Below, one piece after another: positions 47,906 to 57,413 of a DNA stretch of 64,000 nt. This stretch comes from Cymbomonas tetramitiformis (Eukaryota > Chlorophyta > Pyramimonadophyceae > Pyramimonadales > Pyramimonadaceae). The position numbers and the translations under genes were made by a program. The DNA is taken from contig LGRX02035483.1 in NCBI GenBank assembly GCA_001247695.2, positions 124,001 through 188,000 of the forward strand, in the 5' to 3' direction. Position 1 is the stretch's first letter, and each line of letters begins with the position of its first letter. The notes under the pieces are model-generated. The model had not been told where the DNA came from and made no database searches. It was given only the letters and a program-made list of their open reading frames with translations.

Positions 47906-48822
47906 AGGAGTCTGATGTGCAGAATTCCAAATGCTCGCGCGGTAGCGATTTAATTGGTTAAGCTGTTTAATTAAATTGTTTAATCGATTTAATTGATCTA
48001 CTGCACTCCGGTGATGTTGCACCTAACCATGACGTCCGCACGATTGTCCGGACTTCGTCTTATACAAATTACCACATGTACATTAAACGCGTCGCGTCGA
48101 TCCTCGGGCGCTTAGCGGGATTCTTCCAATTGCGGGTCCTTCGGACACTCCACGGGCGCATGGCCAACAACAGCATCAAGTACCTTCCCGGGAATTGTCG
48201 CTCTAAGCGCTTGGTTTCGGGCAGGCGCACGATCGGACCTTTCGTGTTCGATCTGGAACTGCTTTGCCCCACGCACTGCTCATCGTCCGCCCTGATACTG
48301 GGGCTTTTCAGGGAGAGATCCAAAGTATCGGACGCGAGACGCTCGGCGAGCGTCAAACAGACTGCAGAAAAAAGGCATCCATGCCTTCACAAACACATAT
48401 CGCTACCGTCGCCAGCAGTTGCCTAGCCGTGTCATCAGCGGAGCAAGAATTGAACTTTCCGCGCGCGTAGAAAACTGTTTTACGAGTGGTAGACAAATCA
48501 CTTTCGACAACAACTTACGTCGAGTTCGATTGGTATTTGCAGATAAACGATAGGCCGAAGATGGGTGTCGATCGAACAACTCATGCCCACGCCCGCGTCG
48601 ATCGAACTCCCGACAGTCGACCCGGCCGGTTTGTATCTACGCAGTTAAACATTTATCTGCGTCTATCCTACCTTTACTCCTACACTTTCCCGAGTTTTGA
48701 TACCACGTCATGAGCAATTGTGTCGCTGTTGATTCGATTATGCAAGGTGCGAGTCTTTTGCACGACCGGTGTCGTGAGTGGCATGACTGCCCCGTTAATT
48801 GCAGTCGTCACATGCAGATGAC
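47906..48822. other. Intergenic region with weak open frames
   Basis: Overlapping frames on both strands (48076-48426 plus; 48069-48356 minus) are too weak to call. An imperfect repeat of TTTAATTG/TTAATTG occurs near 47948-47996. No palindrome or inverted-repeat element is present. Confidence 0.4.
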
Positions 48823-49710
48823 ATGTCGAGCGATTTAACCATATGTGATTGCACGGACTGTACGTTGAACCTCTCTGACTGTCTAAATGTGTTTGCAGAC
48901 GCAGCTGCGAAGGAGGTTCCGCGTTCGCAGGATTGTGCGCAAACAAACTCGATTTTGCTTCCGAAGGCTTCGGAGGTTGCTCAGAGAATGGACATACGAT
49001 CTTATTTCAAACCGTGCGCAACGCAAGATCACAAAATCGACGCGGAGGCCACGCTAAGTCGCGATTTGCTACACAAGTCGAAGGAACTTGATTCCGGGGA
49101 CCAGGAACAGGAGGGTGAGGTGACGTCCAAGTACATGGACGTTTCGCAAGACGCAGGTCAGGTGGAGATGCCTGTCGCTCTTGTCATCAAGAAGCCTTAC
49201 AGGCTCACCGCTGGCAGCAACAATAGATTCGCGCGTCGCAAGGTGCTCAAGGCCATGTTTTGCAGCAAGGTGTTTGAAGAAGCGATGGACAAAGCCGGAG
49301 TGCGGTGGGTCACGAGACTTCCTGCTGCGACGAAACTTGAGGGAAAGGAGGCCACAACAAATAACAAGTATTTGCACTTCAACATGAACAAGGTTAACGT
49401 GAACGTCGAGTCATACAGGGAGTTCAATGCATGGATATTTGATTGCCCCTCTTTGCAACACAAATTGGATTTCGTGCACGTCGCCGCTTATCAGAAGGCG
49501 TCCAAGTCGGAGCTTGAACAACCTGGACGCGCTCTGGATGAACGCTTTTTGAGGGCGGAAGAGCACGCTGCCAATGTCAAGTCGGAGGTGGACCAGCACT
49601 GCTGCGACCAACAGAAGCGAGAAGCGATTTTGAAGAAGTTGGAATTGCTTTTTCAAACTCAAGACAATCATGAGCGTCTGCGTAAGGTTGCGATCGAGAA
49701 ATATTGGTGA
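48823..49710 (+). CDS. Hypothetical protein with PIP-box-like motif, 295 aa
   Basis: The first ATG is at 48823; an upstream TTG was rejected. The N-terminus is Cys/Asp-rich. At about residues 60-70 lies RMDIRSYFKP, which resembles the PCNA-interacting PIP box except for Arg in place of the leading Gln. A basic central segment (KKPYRLT, RFARRKVLKAMF) precedes an alpha/beta region and a C-terminal coiled coil rich in Lys and Glu. I do not recognise the family. If the motif is real the protein may act at replication or repair sites. Confidence 0.7.
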   Translation: MSSDLTICDCTDCTLNLSDCLNVFADAAAKEVPRSQDCAQTNSILLPKASEVAQRMDIRSYFKPCATQDHKIDAEATLSRDLLHKSKELDSGDQEQEGEVTSKYMDVSQDAGQVEMPVALVIKKPYRLTAGSNNRFARRKVLKAMFCSKVFEEAMDKAGVRWVTRLPAATKLEGKEATTNNKYLHFNMNKVNVNVESYREFNAWIFDCPSLQHKLDFVHVAAYQKASKSELEQPGRALDERFLRAEEHAANVKSEVDQHCCDQQKREAILKKLELLFQTQDNHERLRKVAIEKYW

Positions 49711-50028
49711 AGCGAGCGCTCTGATGTTTTGCATGGCGGTGGTCGTACTCGGAGAATGGCCGAGGACTTAACGCGTGAGAGTCCTTTTGTTTGTTTGTGA
49801 CAACTTGGGATTTGTAGGTTTGTGTTTGGAAACGAAAATGCGATTGTTACATAGTCGAGATGTAGAACTGATAGTATGCTCGATGTAAAAAATACAGCTA
49901 TCATTTTCACGAAACTCCTACGTCTACCGAAAACGAGCGTGTATTTTGTTTTTTTCTTAATGCGAGCCGCAAATCAGGTTTGCTAGCAAGCTTCCTCTGC
50001 CCATAAAGACACGCGGACGTCTGGCGCT
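49711..50028. other. Intergenic region, nothing recognised
   Basis: AT-rich sequence between two plus-strand genes; no TATAAATA box, palindrome or repeat copy is seen. Confidence 0.4.
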
Positions 50029-50697
50029 ATGACATCCGGGACGCTCGAAGCATCCCGATCGAGCGTCCGGTCAGAAAACTGTTCGGAGTTTTTACGTGGC
50101 GGTTGCAACTTGCTGAGATTTCTGAACCCTCCCGAGCTTACGAAATTGCTATTTCAAGGTCGCGGACAGCAAAAAGGCGGACTCTTGCGCGTACTTGTGC
50201 GCTCTTGCGAGGGTCTCGACGAGCTTTGCGAAAGCGAGAACGTACTTTCCGCACGCACGGACGTCGGAAAGCTTTACGAGCTTGCTACCGGGTATCTGCT
50301 AAATCGACTCGACGCGCGCACGGGTGGAAGAGTCTACGAGTACATAGAAGGCGCGGATGCCGAGTCATCTTTTGAACGACTGCTTGTGTGCCTTTCGATC
50401 GTAAAACAGATCGCGATGCGATTGATCGAATTTTCCAAGTCAAGCGAACACGCGGATAACAACCACTTGTTTCTTGAGAAGGAGGCTTTTTTCCGACTGG
50501 ATATGCACGAAGCATTGCTTCCGGAAGTACAATGTTTGGTCGACAAAATTGCTGCCGCATTCCTACATTCCGAAGACCACGACGAGCTTTCTTGTAATTG
50601 GAACGTCTATATGCAAACCCAGGACGAGTTGCACAGCATGTGCGTAAAGATTAAAGATTTCTTAGAACTTCACTCGGAAGTTATACAGCGAGTTTGA
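50029..50697 (+). CDS. Hypothetical protein, 222 aa
   Basis: Unrecognised, mostly helical with many Leu, Glu and Cys. No signal peptide, membrane helix or zinc-finger spacing is clear. No TATAAATA box precedes it. The ATG at 50029 is the first in the frame. Confidence 0.7.
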   Translation: MTSGTLEASRSSVRSENCSEFLRGGCNLLRFLNPPELTKLLFQGRGQQKGGLLRVLVRSCEGLDELCESENVLSARTDVGKLYELATGYLLNRLDARTGGRVYEYIEGADAESSFERLLVCLSIVKQIAMRLIEFSKSSEHADNNHLFLEKEAFFRLDMHEALLPEVQCLVDKIAAAFLHSEDHDELSCNWNVYMQTQDELHSMCVKIKDFLELHSEVIQRV

Positions 50698-50770
50698 ATC
50701 ACATCAGGTGCAATCCGCGTGTCGGTATCGTGGATCGCGTCGTCCGTCGGAGTAATTATTTCTTTTATAA

Positions 50771-50778
50771 TATATATA
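50771..50778 (+). promoter_or_regulatory. TATA box of the small membrane-protein gene
   Basis: TATATATA, 58-65 nt before the ATG at 50836. Confidence 0.6.
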
Positions 50779-50835
50779 CCCGCGGTCGCACGATGCCGTA
50801 TGCTGTCTTAATTTTAACTTTTGATATTGTTCGGC

Positions 50836-51093
50836 ATGACCGAGTGCATGGCGCCGTGTTCCGGCTACGCGTGTTGCTGCGTAGGCTGTTGCTATTTTTC
50901 GGCTTTTTGTTTGGTCTTTACGCTTTTTTCCGTTCTGTCCGTCAACGCCGTGGGCTGCATTCTGTCCGTGAATAGCATTTTCTCTCTGATGTCCGTGAAT
51001 TCCATTTGCTCCGTGGGTTGCTATGGGAAGTACTTCGAAATTTGTACAACCGATTTCTATTGGTGGGAATACGACTGGGTGGGGCTTGATTGA
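50836..51093 (+). CDS. Small Cys-rich membrane protein with SVNS repeats, 85 aa
   Basis: The start at 50836 has a TATATATA box 58 nt upstream. The first 20 residues contain eight Cys (ACCCVGCC). A hydrophobic stretch follows, then three units of the form LSVNAVGCI, LSVNSIFSL and MSVNSICSV, ending VGCYGKYFEIC and a Trp/Tyr/Asp tail. The protein is very hydrophobic and likely membrane-embedded. The SVNS-type periodic pattern is unusual; I recall similar Ser/Asn-periodic short proteins in algal viruses and bacteria, but with unknown function. Confidence 0.65.
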   Translation: MTECMAPCSGYACCCVGCCYFSAFCLVFTLFSVLSVNAVGCILSVNSIFSLMSVNSICSVGCYGKYFEICTTDFYWWEYDWVGLD

Positions 51094-51247
51094 CCCCGTG
51101 GAAAAAGCCTACTCAAAATCGCGGTCGAGCTCGTGCAGATGGTCGATCGAACTCGGGGCGAACGTCGATCTCTAGCACGATCTGATAGCCAAAAGCCGGT
51201 GTGCTTTTGAAAATAGGTGTCTTACTTTTGACGGACTCCATATTGAA

Positions 51248-51826
51248 ATGGACGCGAGAAAAATGAATCTGATGAACCGAGGAGGTTGGAATCGGCGTGT
51301 GGTTTCTGAGCATGCGTTCGATCGGAAACACGACGCGTTCGCACCGCGGAGAGTGAACGTGTTTACTTCGGACTCTTTGAACACGCGGAGTGTACTGGCT
51401 CATCTCAAACAAGTACAATTCGCCACGTTTGAATCCGTTTGTCATTTTCGTATAATCGGCGGATTTGACGTACATCACTTTCAGCAAAACGAATCGATGG
51501 ACGAGGCCCGTGCATTGCTTTCCGAGGAGGGAGGCTACACGAGGGCCCATCACGAGGTCGCCAAGGAGCTGCTAACTATCGTTGTCGGACATTTGGAGCG
51601 CGTCTCGATCTGGGAAGAGACGTGTAAAGACGTCGGCACCTTTATTTCCGGCGTCCGGTCGATGGAGGCTTGGACTGTGACGGATGCCAGATGTGCCTTG
51701 CTAATGTTTCTGTACTTGTGCGGCTTTACGAGCTCCTCCCACGGGAGAGCGTTGCTGCGTGTGCACAAATTTGATGTCTTTATACAACAGGGAATACGTA
51801 TCGCGTTTCCTGGCGAAGGAATGTAG
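51248..51826 (+). CDS. Hypothetical protein, 192 aa
   Basis: Unrecognised. Basic N-terminal third (MDARKMNLMNRGGWNRR) followed by a helical region. No signal peptide or membrane helix. A sequence TATAAATAAA at 51923 lies about 100 nt after the stop and could act as its poly(A) signal or as a distant TATA box of the next gene. Confidence 0.65.
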   Translation: MDARKMNLMNRGGWNRRVVSEHAFDRKHDAFAPRRVNVFTSDSLNTRSVLAHLKQVQFATFESVCHFRIIGGFDVHHFQQNESMDEARALLSEEGGYTRAHHEVAKELLTIVVGHLERVSIWEETCKDVGTFISGVRSMEAWTVTDARCALLMFLYLCGFTSSSHGRALLRVHKFDVFIQQGIRIAFPGEGM

Positions 51827-52091
51827 GTTTGGCAGATCGTAGCTTTAAAGTGTAAATATCGTTGTGTAAGAGTTATCGACGATATGCGTCGAAACCACAA
51901 TCGTGATAAGAACGAGTGGACATGTATAAATAAACTTTAAAGCACAAGTTTGTTATCGACACGTGCGAAATACTAGCCGAAACCGTGTTACGCTTTGTAG
52001 TCGATTTGTGATCGTTGTGCGTGTACTCCCGAAGCGTCCGAAGCGTTCGAGACTCGGGTTTTTTTGGCTTGGGTAAGACAAACAAGCAATC

Positions 52092-54167
52092 ATGTCGATA
52101 AATATGCACATCGAAACGGTCGATCGTCAGGCGACGAATCAAGCTTTTGATTGCGCAAAAAATGAAATATCAAGCAACTTGGAGGTTGACGAATTTTATT
52201 ACGAAGTAGACGTCTTAAATTTTTCGGTCCACGACGGCGTGATGGTGCCGAGTAAGGTGGTTTACCGTTCCCCTTCCGCTTCAGACACGGTTTACAAGTT
52301 GCAAACCGTGCTTTACGCAAAAAGCCATTTCGAAGATACGATTGCGATGTACCGCGTAGTGGTGGCAAAATACTCTATGGACGAAAAGGGTCAAACCGAC
52401 GCCGGTAACGGCTTATTTGAGGTCATACTTAAATGCATCTGCGACACGGCAGATTACGTCAACCCGGACAACAGCACCGTCGTCGACGAAATGACGCGCG
52501 TGAACCGTTTGATGGATACCAAAAAAACTGAGATTGGTACCAAGTGGTGCGACGGATTTGTCCACAGCTCGTGCAACTCCGCCATAACTCCATACACGTT
52601 TGCGCGCGTCGTAAATGCCAAATATGCGGAGGACGATTCGTTCGTTTATCAAGCCACAATTGACCATTCCGACGTGCGGATCACCATCGTTGTCATGCCG
52701 GCATTTGTCACAACGCTGGAATTCTTGATTCCAAGAATGAACGAACGTACCGTCGCGTTTTGCGATACAGAACCGCTATTCAATAGGTCGCATTCTTCTA
52801 AACTGACCAGCGAGGTATACGTGTGGATAGCGGCAAAACTCGCGCGTATGTTGGTCTGTTTGGCGGAAGTAAACGCGTGTTATCCAGATCTTAAAGCGGC
52901 AAACGTAGCTTTGTGGAGCGACATTCACGAAAATATGCAGTTGACTTTCATCGATCTGGACTCTGTGGATCATTTAGAAGGTCGCGCATCTAGGGCGACC
53001 TATCCGCATCCGTACCTTCATCCAAAAGAGTACGGGGATTTCACGTGCGAGCCGAAATACGTGTGGTGGTCTTTGATGTGTACACTTCTCGACATCGACA
53101 AAGGCGAAGACTTGTGCAACTTTCACTGGCCTAAAATGCAAACGCGTTATGGGCGTAGCTTTTCGGTGGAAACCTTCTGCGAGGTCGAAGAAAACCGCCT
53201 GCAATCAAAGCTTGACACCGTGCTTGGACACGGGCTCAAAACGGCTTTATGGACGACTTATGAGAAACTGAAGTCGGTGAAAAAATCGGCACCAGTAAGA
53301 CGAGCTAAATCTGTGTATCCCGACATCCTCCTCGACAATGACAGGCGAGATCAGACCATTCGGATCATCGACGACTTCGTTCGGCAGCTCTTTCTTTCTT
53401 CCGACCCTGTCAATGCGACGTTGGACACCGAGATTTTGAAGTATGCCCAGCCCGGCATTCTCATGGAGGTCTACAACGAGCCACCCATCGATGACACTGT
53501 GAAACCGATCTTGACAGAAACACTAGACAAGACGAATGTGTTGTACTGTGTTGGGAGAACGCGTTCGCCCGAGCATGACATCATTCTAAAACATTGGTGG
53601 TTCCCGGGTGAAAAAGAGCACATTTTCATACCTAACACTCCTCACTACAAATACGGCATGCCGGCAAACAAACCCGCCTTCCAGTTGTACATCTCAGAAG
53701 AATACAAATATTTGAGCTTTGAGAATTGTCGCTTTGGCGGAGTGTGGGAGGGCCTTCACGTTATAAAAAAATATACGCTACAAGAGCTCGCTCTCTTAAA
53801 GGCGTCCGGCAAAATGGACACGCGAGGTGAAGCGGACGACGACGTCCGGTTTAGGACTACCGCGGTGCTGTCCGCAACAAACAATGAGCTTGGACACTAC
53901 GCGGAGGCCGATCCTCGTATTTCCGCGGAGAGTGGGGTGCCTTACAAAACCGATAGCGGTTCCGGACGATTGGTGGAGTCGAATTACGTCTATCGATCGA
54001 TGTACATCCCAAAACTTTCCAGCAGTGATCCAAGTTACAAGTACGCTTTCGCTCATTTCGATATGCACGAAGACGCTGCTACTCAAACGTTAGCGAGATC
54101 CCTGTTCTTCGTTTTTAAATCGAAGAGCGATGAAAGCTCGGTTTCTGTGGAAAGTGATAACATATAG
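52092..54167 (+). CDS. Kinase-like protein with novel C-terminal domain, 691 aa
   Basis: YPDLKAAN (about residues 263-270) and FIDLDSVD (about 286-293) correspond to the catalytic loop and DFG region of protein kinases, with Asp, Lys and Asn kept. TYPHP and YVWW motifs follow, as in the 426-aa protein at 44274. From about residue 450 a separate domain of about 230 aa begins; it matches the C-terminus of the RING protein at 55068 (VYN.PPI, NKPAFQLY, LSFEN, SLFFVFKS). The two genes lie convergently, 900 bp apart. No membrane segment. Expected role: phosphorylation or pseudokinase scaffolding; the C-terminal domain may bring both proteins to one target. Confidence 0.8.
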   Translation: MSINMHIETVDRQATNQAFDCAKNEISSNLEVDEFYYEVDVLNFSVHDGVMVPSKVVYRSPSASDTVYKLQTVLYAKSHFEDTIAMYRVVVAKYSMDEKGQTDAGNGLFEVILKCICDTADYVNPDNSTVVDEMTRVNRLMDTKKTEIGTKWCDGFVHSSCNSAITPYTFARVVNAKYAEDDSFVYQATIDHSDVRITIVVMPAFVTTLEFLIPRMNERTVAFCDTEPLFNRSHSSKLTSEVYVWIAAKLARMLVCLAEVNACYPDLKAANVALWSDIHENMQLTFIDLDSVDHLEGRASRATYPHPYLHPKEYGDFTCEPKYVWWSLMCTLLDIDKGEDLCNFHWPKMQTRYGRSFSVETFCEVEENRLQSKLDTVLGHGLKTALWTTYEKLKSVKKSAPVRRAKSVYPDILLDNDRRDQTIRIIDDFVRQLFLSSDPVNATLDTEILKYAQPGILMEVYNEPPIDDTVKPILTETLDKTNVLYCVGRTRSPEHDIILKHWWFPGEKEHIFIPNTPHYKYGMPANKPAFQLYISEEYKYLSFENCRFGGVWEGLHVIKKYTLQELALLKASGKMDTRGEADDDVRFRTTAVLSATNNELGHYAEADPRISAESGVPYKTDSGSGRLVESNYVYRSMYIPKLSSSDPSYKYAFAHFDMHEDAATQTLARSLFFVFKSKSDESSVSVESDNI

Positions 54168-54190
54168 GTCTGTGTTGGTAGTGAGTGTGT

Positions 54191-54348
54191 AAAAGTTGAA
54201 CGAGGTAGACGTGGGTATTTTGTGGAAGTGTTCACCACACTCTTTACACCAATTATAATATTTTTACGACTGTGTTAAGAATGTAATTTACAAACTCTCA
54301 TCAGCAAAGCAGACCCGCAGACTGCGACCCCTTACAAAGCGCACTCTT
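54191..54348. mobile_element. MITE-like element, copy 6
   Basis: AAAAGTTGAACGAGGTAG at the left and CCCCTTAC plus GCACTCTT at the right. It lies directly beyond the 3' end of a decayed minus-strand gene. Confidence 0.6.
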
Positions 54349-54354
54349 CAAGTC

Positions 54355-54828
54355 GTATACTGTAGTTTGCTCATGTCCTCATCGATAACAACGTGCTTGA
54401 TACCTTCAGATTGCAATAATAACTCCGCATGCGATCCATCCGAGTTTAAACGAGTAAGCATCACTCGTTCCGCTCACATCGTGACGAAATGCTTTAGCTC
54501 ACGCAAAACGTCGCCGAACTTGTCGTGCACAGTTCGCCTCGTTACACCAGTAGTGCAAAGAGACTGGTACAAGTATGTCTTCAAATTTTGGAAGCTCTAT
54601 CAAGAAGTCGTCGAAAATGAACGCAGAGTTTGGCATAACCTCTGTACACATGTACGTGTCTGCCGTCCACGGTGCAAACGACCGATCCGTATCGCAAATC
54701 CTCAAAGGACACTCCCACATCCAATCTGAACAGTCAGCGTTGTACATAAAAGACAGGCCGCAACTGCAACTACCCGTAACCGCCGTGCAATCGTTCTGCG
54801 CGCGCAAGCTGGAAGGCATGTCTACCAC
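54355..54828 (-). pseudogene. Probable decayed gene
   Basis: On the minus strand a Cys/Trp-rich frame starts at 54828 and stops at 54499. Coding-like sequence continues past that point in another frame to about 54355, interrupted by one in-frame TGA near 54480. This suggests one frameshift and one nonsense change. An inverted-repeat element begins at its 3' end. The plus-strand frame over the same DNA (54367-54729) is probably its shadow. No family is recognised; sequencing error is an alternative. Confidence 0.4.
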
Positions 54829-55067
54829 TTAAGAGATAAGTTTCGATAGCTGCGGGGAATGCGTCGGATCAACGTCCACGCAATTCAGATCAATCGCAAT
54901 ATTATTGCTGAGTGTGAATAACACAAAATTTAGAAAATCCACTGCCCAGAACAATCCCGTCAGTTTTCACCCTTTGCAAAACTGGTTTCTACAGAGGTTT
55001 AAGGCGTGCGCACGATCCATCTTCGATCGACTTCAGTACACGAGTGGATTTCGAGCTTCCGTTAACT

Positions 55068-57413
55068 TTACGATTGCTCGCTTTCATTTTCCATCAAAAC
55101 CGAAAACTTAAAAAATGTAGATTTCGCCAATTTTGTTTCTTGTTCCTCGACGCGATCCATTCCAAAGTAAACATACGGATAGTCCGTAATTGTCTCTGTT
55201 CTAGCATGGCTTCGGGCGTAATAGCAACGGTAAATGTGATGATCGTCTATAAAGCGTCCCTTGGGATCATCCCTGTACATCTTTTTTACCTCGGTTTCAT
55301 CCCTGCTTAATTGCTTCGTGTTTAATTTCTTGCACTCGTAGGGTGATTTACGGGTACTTTGCATCGGACGGTTGTTCTGCAATTGAGTTTCAACGTCTTC
55401 ATTAAAGATATCCATCTGTTCGAATTTGGCGGTACTCATTTCGTTTGGTGTGTATCTCACCACTTTGAAAACGCCGTCCTTTGGACCGCGTCGATAGGCA
55501 TTCTCAAAGCTCAACAGACCTCCATCCTGCTGATACAGTTGAAAAGCATATGTGTTGTTCGGAAGAGCAAAGTGTGTATCCTTAGGTTCGATCAACAAAT
55601 GTTGAGCAACATGATCAGGCTTCCATGTTACTTCTACGTAATCAGGGCGATCCTCCAAAATATTGCGGACTTTTCCTATCGAATACAGTTTGACCTCCCG
55701 ATTCAGTTCGTGCGTGCATATCGGTAGTATTTCGGCAGATATGGGTGGTCGATCGTAAACGTTCATTATGACGCTGCGAACCCCTTCGTAAAATCCCACG
55801 ACCCTCCTTAACGACGAAAGGGAAACGGCGTTTGCCGTTTCAGCTGGGACTGCTTCCCCACTGACAGTAGGTTGGAGATCAGCGACAACGGCGTTTGCTG
55901 TTTCCACCGGGACTGCTTCCTCACTGACAGTAGGTTGAAGATCAGCGACAACGGCGTTTGCCGTTTCCACCGGGGCTACCTCCCCACTGACAGTAGGTTG
56001 GAGATCAGCTACAACGGCGTTTGCTGTTTCCGCCGAGACTGCTTCCTCACTGACAGTTGGTTGGAGATCGGCGACAACGGCGTTTGCTGTTTCCGCCGAG
56101 ACTGCTTCCTCAATGACAGATGGTTGGAGATCAGCGACAACGGCGTTTGCTGTTTCCACCGAAACTGCTTCCTCATTGATAATGAGCTCCGACGAGTGAA
56201 GATCATCATCATCACTTTCGTCGCTATCGATCGATAGGTCTCCGATAGATTCGGCGTCGTCAACGTGCTCGATATAATTCATACGTTCGCCAAAAAAGAC
56301 AGTGCCGGGTACAAAAGCGTTTGATCTGAGTACTACACTCATCAGAAATTGATTCTTGACCCCCAATTCGCGGTAGAGATCTTGCAATTCGGGCAAAATC
56401 TTGACGACTACAACATCGGGTGTCGGCGGATAAGTGACAAATGGTATGCACTCTTCGGACACACCAAGCAGAATGGGTAAATTTTCTTCCAAAGATAATG
56501 TAGTGTCCATTTCGTAAGTCTTACCAGTTGCGCCATTCGCGTATTGTTGAGTTATTCTGTATTTACGATCCATTGTTCTGACTTTCCGTATTGTTAATGT
56601 TACACGATGGGTTTTATCTGCGGTTGTAAAATTCGCTTCTAGAACTCTATTAAATGCATAAACATGTGCGTAATCGAGCGCGTGAAAAAATGCATTCGAC
56701 GAATCAGGTACATTCCCGGTAAGCGGTGTTAGGCTGAAGTGTGTATGCAAGCGGTTGAAATGTACAAATTCGAAAACGGTTGCGTATATTCCGTACGCGT
56801 TCCTCGTGTAATTTTCTGCGCTCATATATCTAACGTTGGGAGCAAAAGGTTTTGGGATGAAGATTTTCTCTGTAACTTTTCCCATAGCCGCAAAAGCTCG
56901 TTCGACGCACCACACCAATACATCCGACGCGTATACGTTGGTACTTTCAAACTGAAGATCGTGTTCGAGAGGTAAGCAGGTGCGCTCGATCGCATATCTT
57001 TGACAGACCAGGATCCCGACCAACGGCCCGGCCAAATTGAGATTGTCGGGGGACATGTAATTCGTTAAAACGATCGCTCTGCATAATGGACACTCAGAAT
57101 AAGGGTGTAGCATGTGTCCCACATCCGCCATATTCTCACGTTTTGCATCTATCTCACGTTTGACATTATAATCAATCAGATTTTTGAAAGTGCATAACTC
57201 GCACAGCGAATGCCGACTCCCCGTGTCGCCACCCTCGATGGAGTGCGTGAACAACTCATTGTCTTTTTCGCTTCTCAAACATATCATACATGCCAGATCT
57301 GGCGTGTTTTGTACGCAATAATTCCGACGTGTGAGGTTGACGTTCCGCAACAAACGGCACGCCTTATTGGATACACACGCAACATCGCTAAGCAGATCGC
57401 AATCAACGCTCAT
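55068..57413 (-). CDS. RING protein with 21-aa repeats and shared C-terminal domain, 781 aa
   Basis: Residues about 42-115 form a RING-like zinc finger (CMIC, a His/Cys cluster RHSLCELC, CPLC) with an extended insertion, so a ubiquitin ligase is likely. A middle globular region follows, then an acidic stretch and five to six tandem 21-aa repeats (consensus EEAVSAETANAVVADLQPTV). The last 230 residues match the C-terminal domain of the kinase-like protein at 52092 (VYDRPPI, YAFQLY, LSFEN, STFFKF). A TATA-like sequence lies about 75 nt upstream (57486-57494). No membrane helix. Confidence 0.8.
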   Translation of the reverse strand: MSVDCDLLSDVACVSNKACRLLRNVNLTRRNYCVQNTPDLACMICLRSEKDNELFTHSIEGGDTGSRHSLCELCTFKNLIDYNVKREIDAKRENMADVGHMLHPYSECPLCRAIVLTNYMSPDNLNLAGPLVGILVCQRYAIERTCLPLEHDLQFESTNVYASDVLVWCVERAFAAMGKVTEKIFIPKPFAPNVRYMSAENYTRNAYGIYATVFEFVHFNRLHTHFSLTPLTGNVPDSSNAFFHALDYAHVYAFNRVLEANFTTADKTHRVTLTIRKVRTMDRKYRITQQYANGATGKTYEMDTTLSLEENLPILLGVSEECIPFVTYPPTPDVVVVKILPELQDLYRELGVKNQFLMSVVLRSNAFVPGTVFFGERMNYIEHVDDAESIGDLSIDSDESDDDDLHSSELIINEEAVSVETANAVVADLQPSVIEEAVSAETANAVVADLQPTVSEEAVSAETANAVVADLQPTVSGEVAPVETANAVVADLQPTVSEEAVPVETANAVVADLQPTVSGEAVPAETANAVSLSSLRRVVGFYEGVRSVIMNVYDRPPISAEILPICTHELNREVKLYSIGKVRNILEDRPDYVEVTWKPDHVAQHLLIEPKDTHFALPNNTYAFQLYQQDGGLLSFENAYRRGPKDGVFKVVRYTPNEMSTAKFEQMDIFNEDVETQLQNNRPMQSTRKSPYECKKLNTKQLSRDETEVKKMYRDDPKGRFIDDHHIYRCYYARSHARTETITDYPYVYFGMDRVEEQETKLAKSTFFKFSVLMENESEQS
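55820..56175 (-). repeat. 63-bp coding tandem repeats
   Basis: Between five and six copies of a 63-bp unit encode the 21-aa repeat of the RING protein. Units differ by a few bases each. Confidence 0.85.

Noticed and set aside
51923..51932. TATAAATAAA as TATA box of the kinase-like gene at 52092
   Set aside because: It is about 160 nt from the ATG, much further than at other genes; it may be a poly(A) signal of the preceding gene.
54367..54729. 120-aa plus-strand frame
   Set aside because: Antisense to a more coding-like minus-strand frame; no TATA box.
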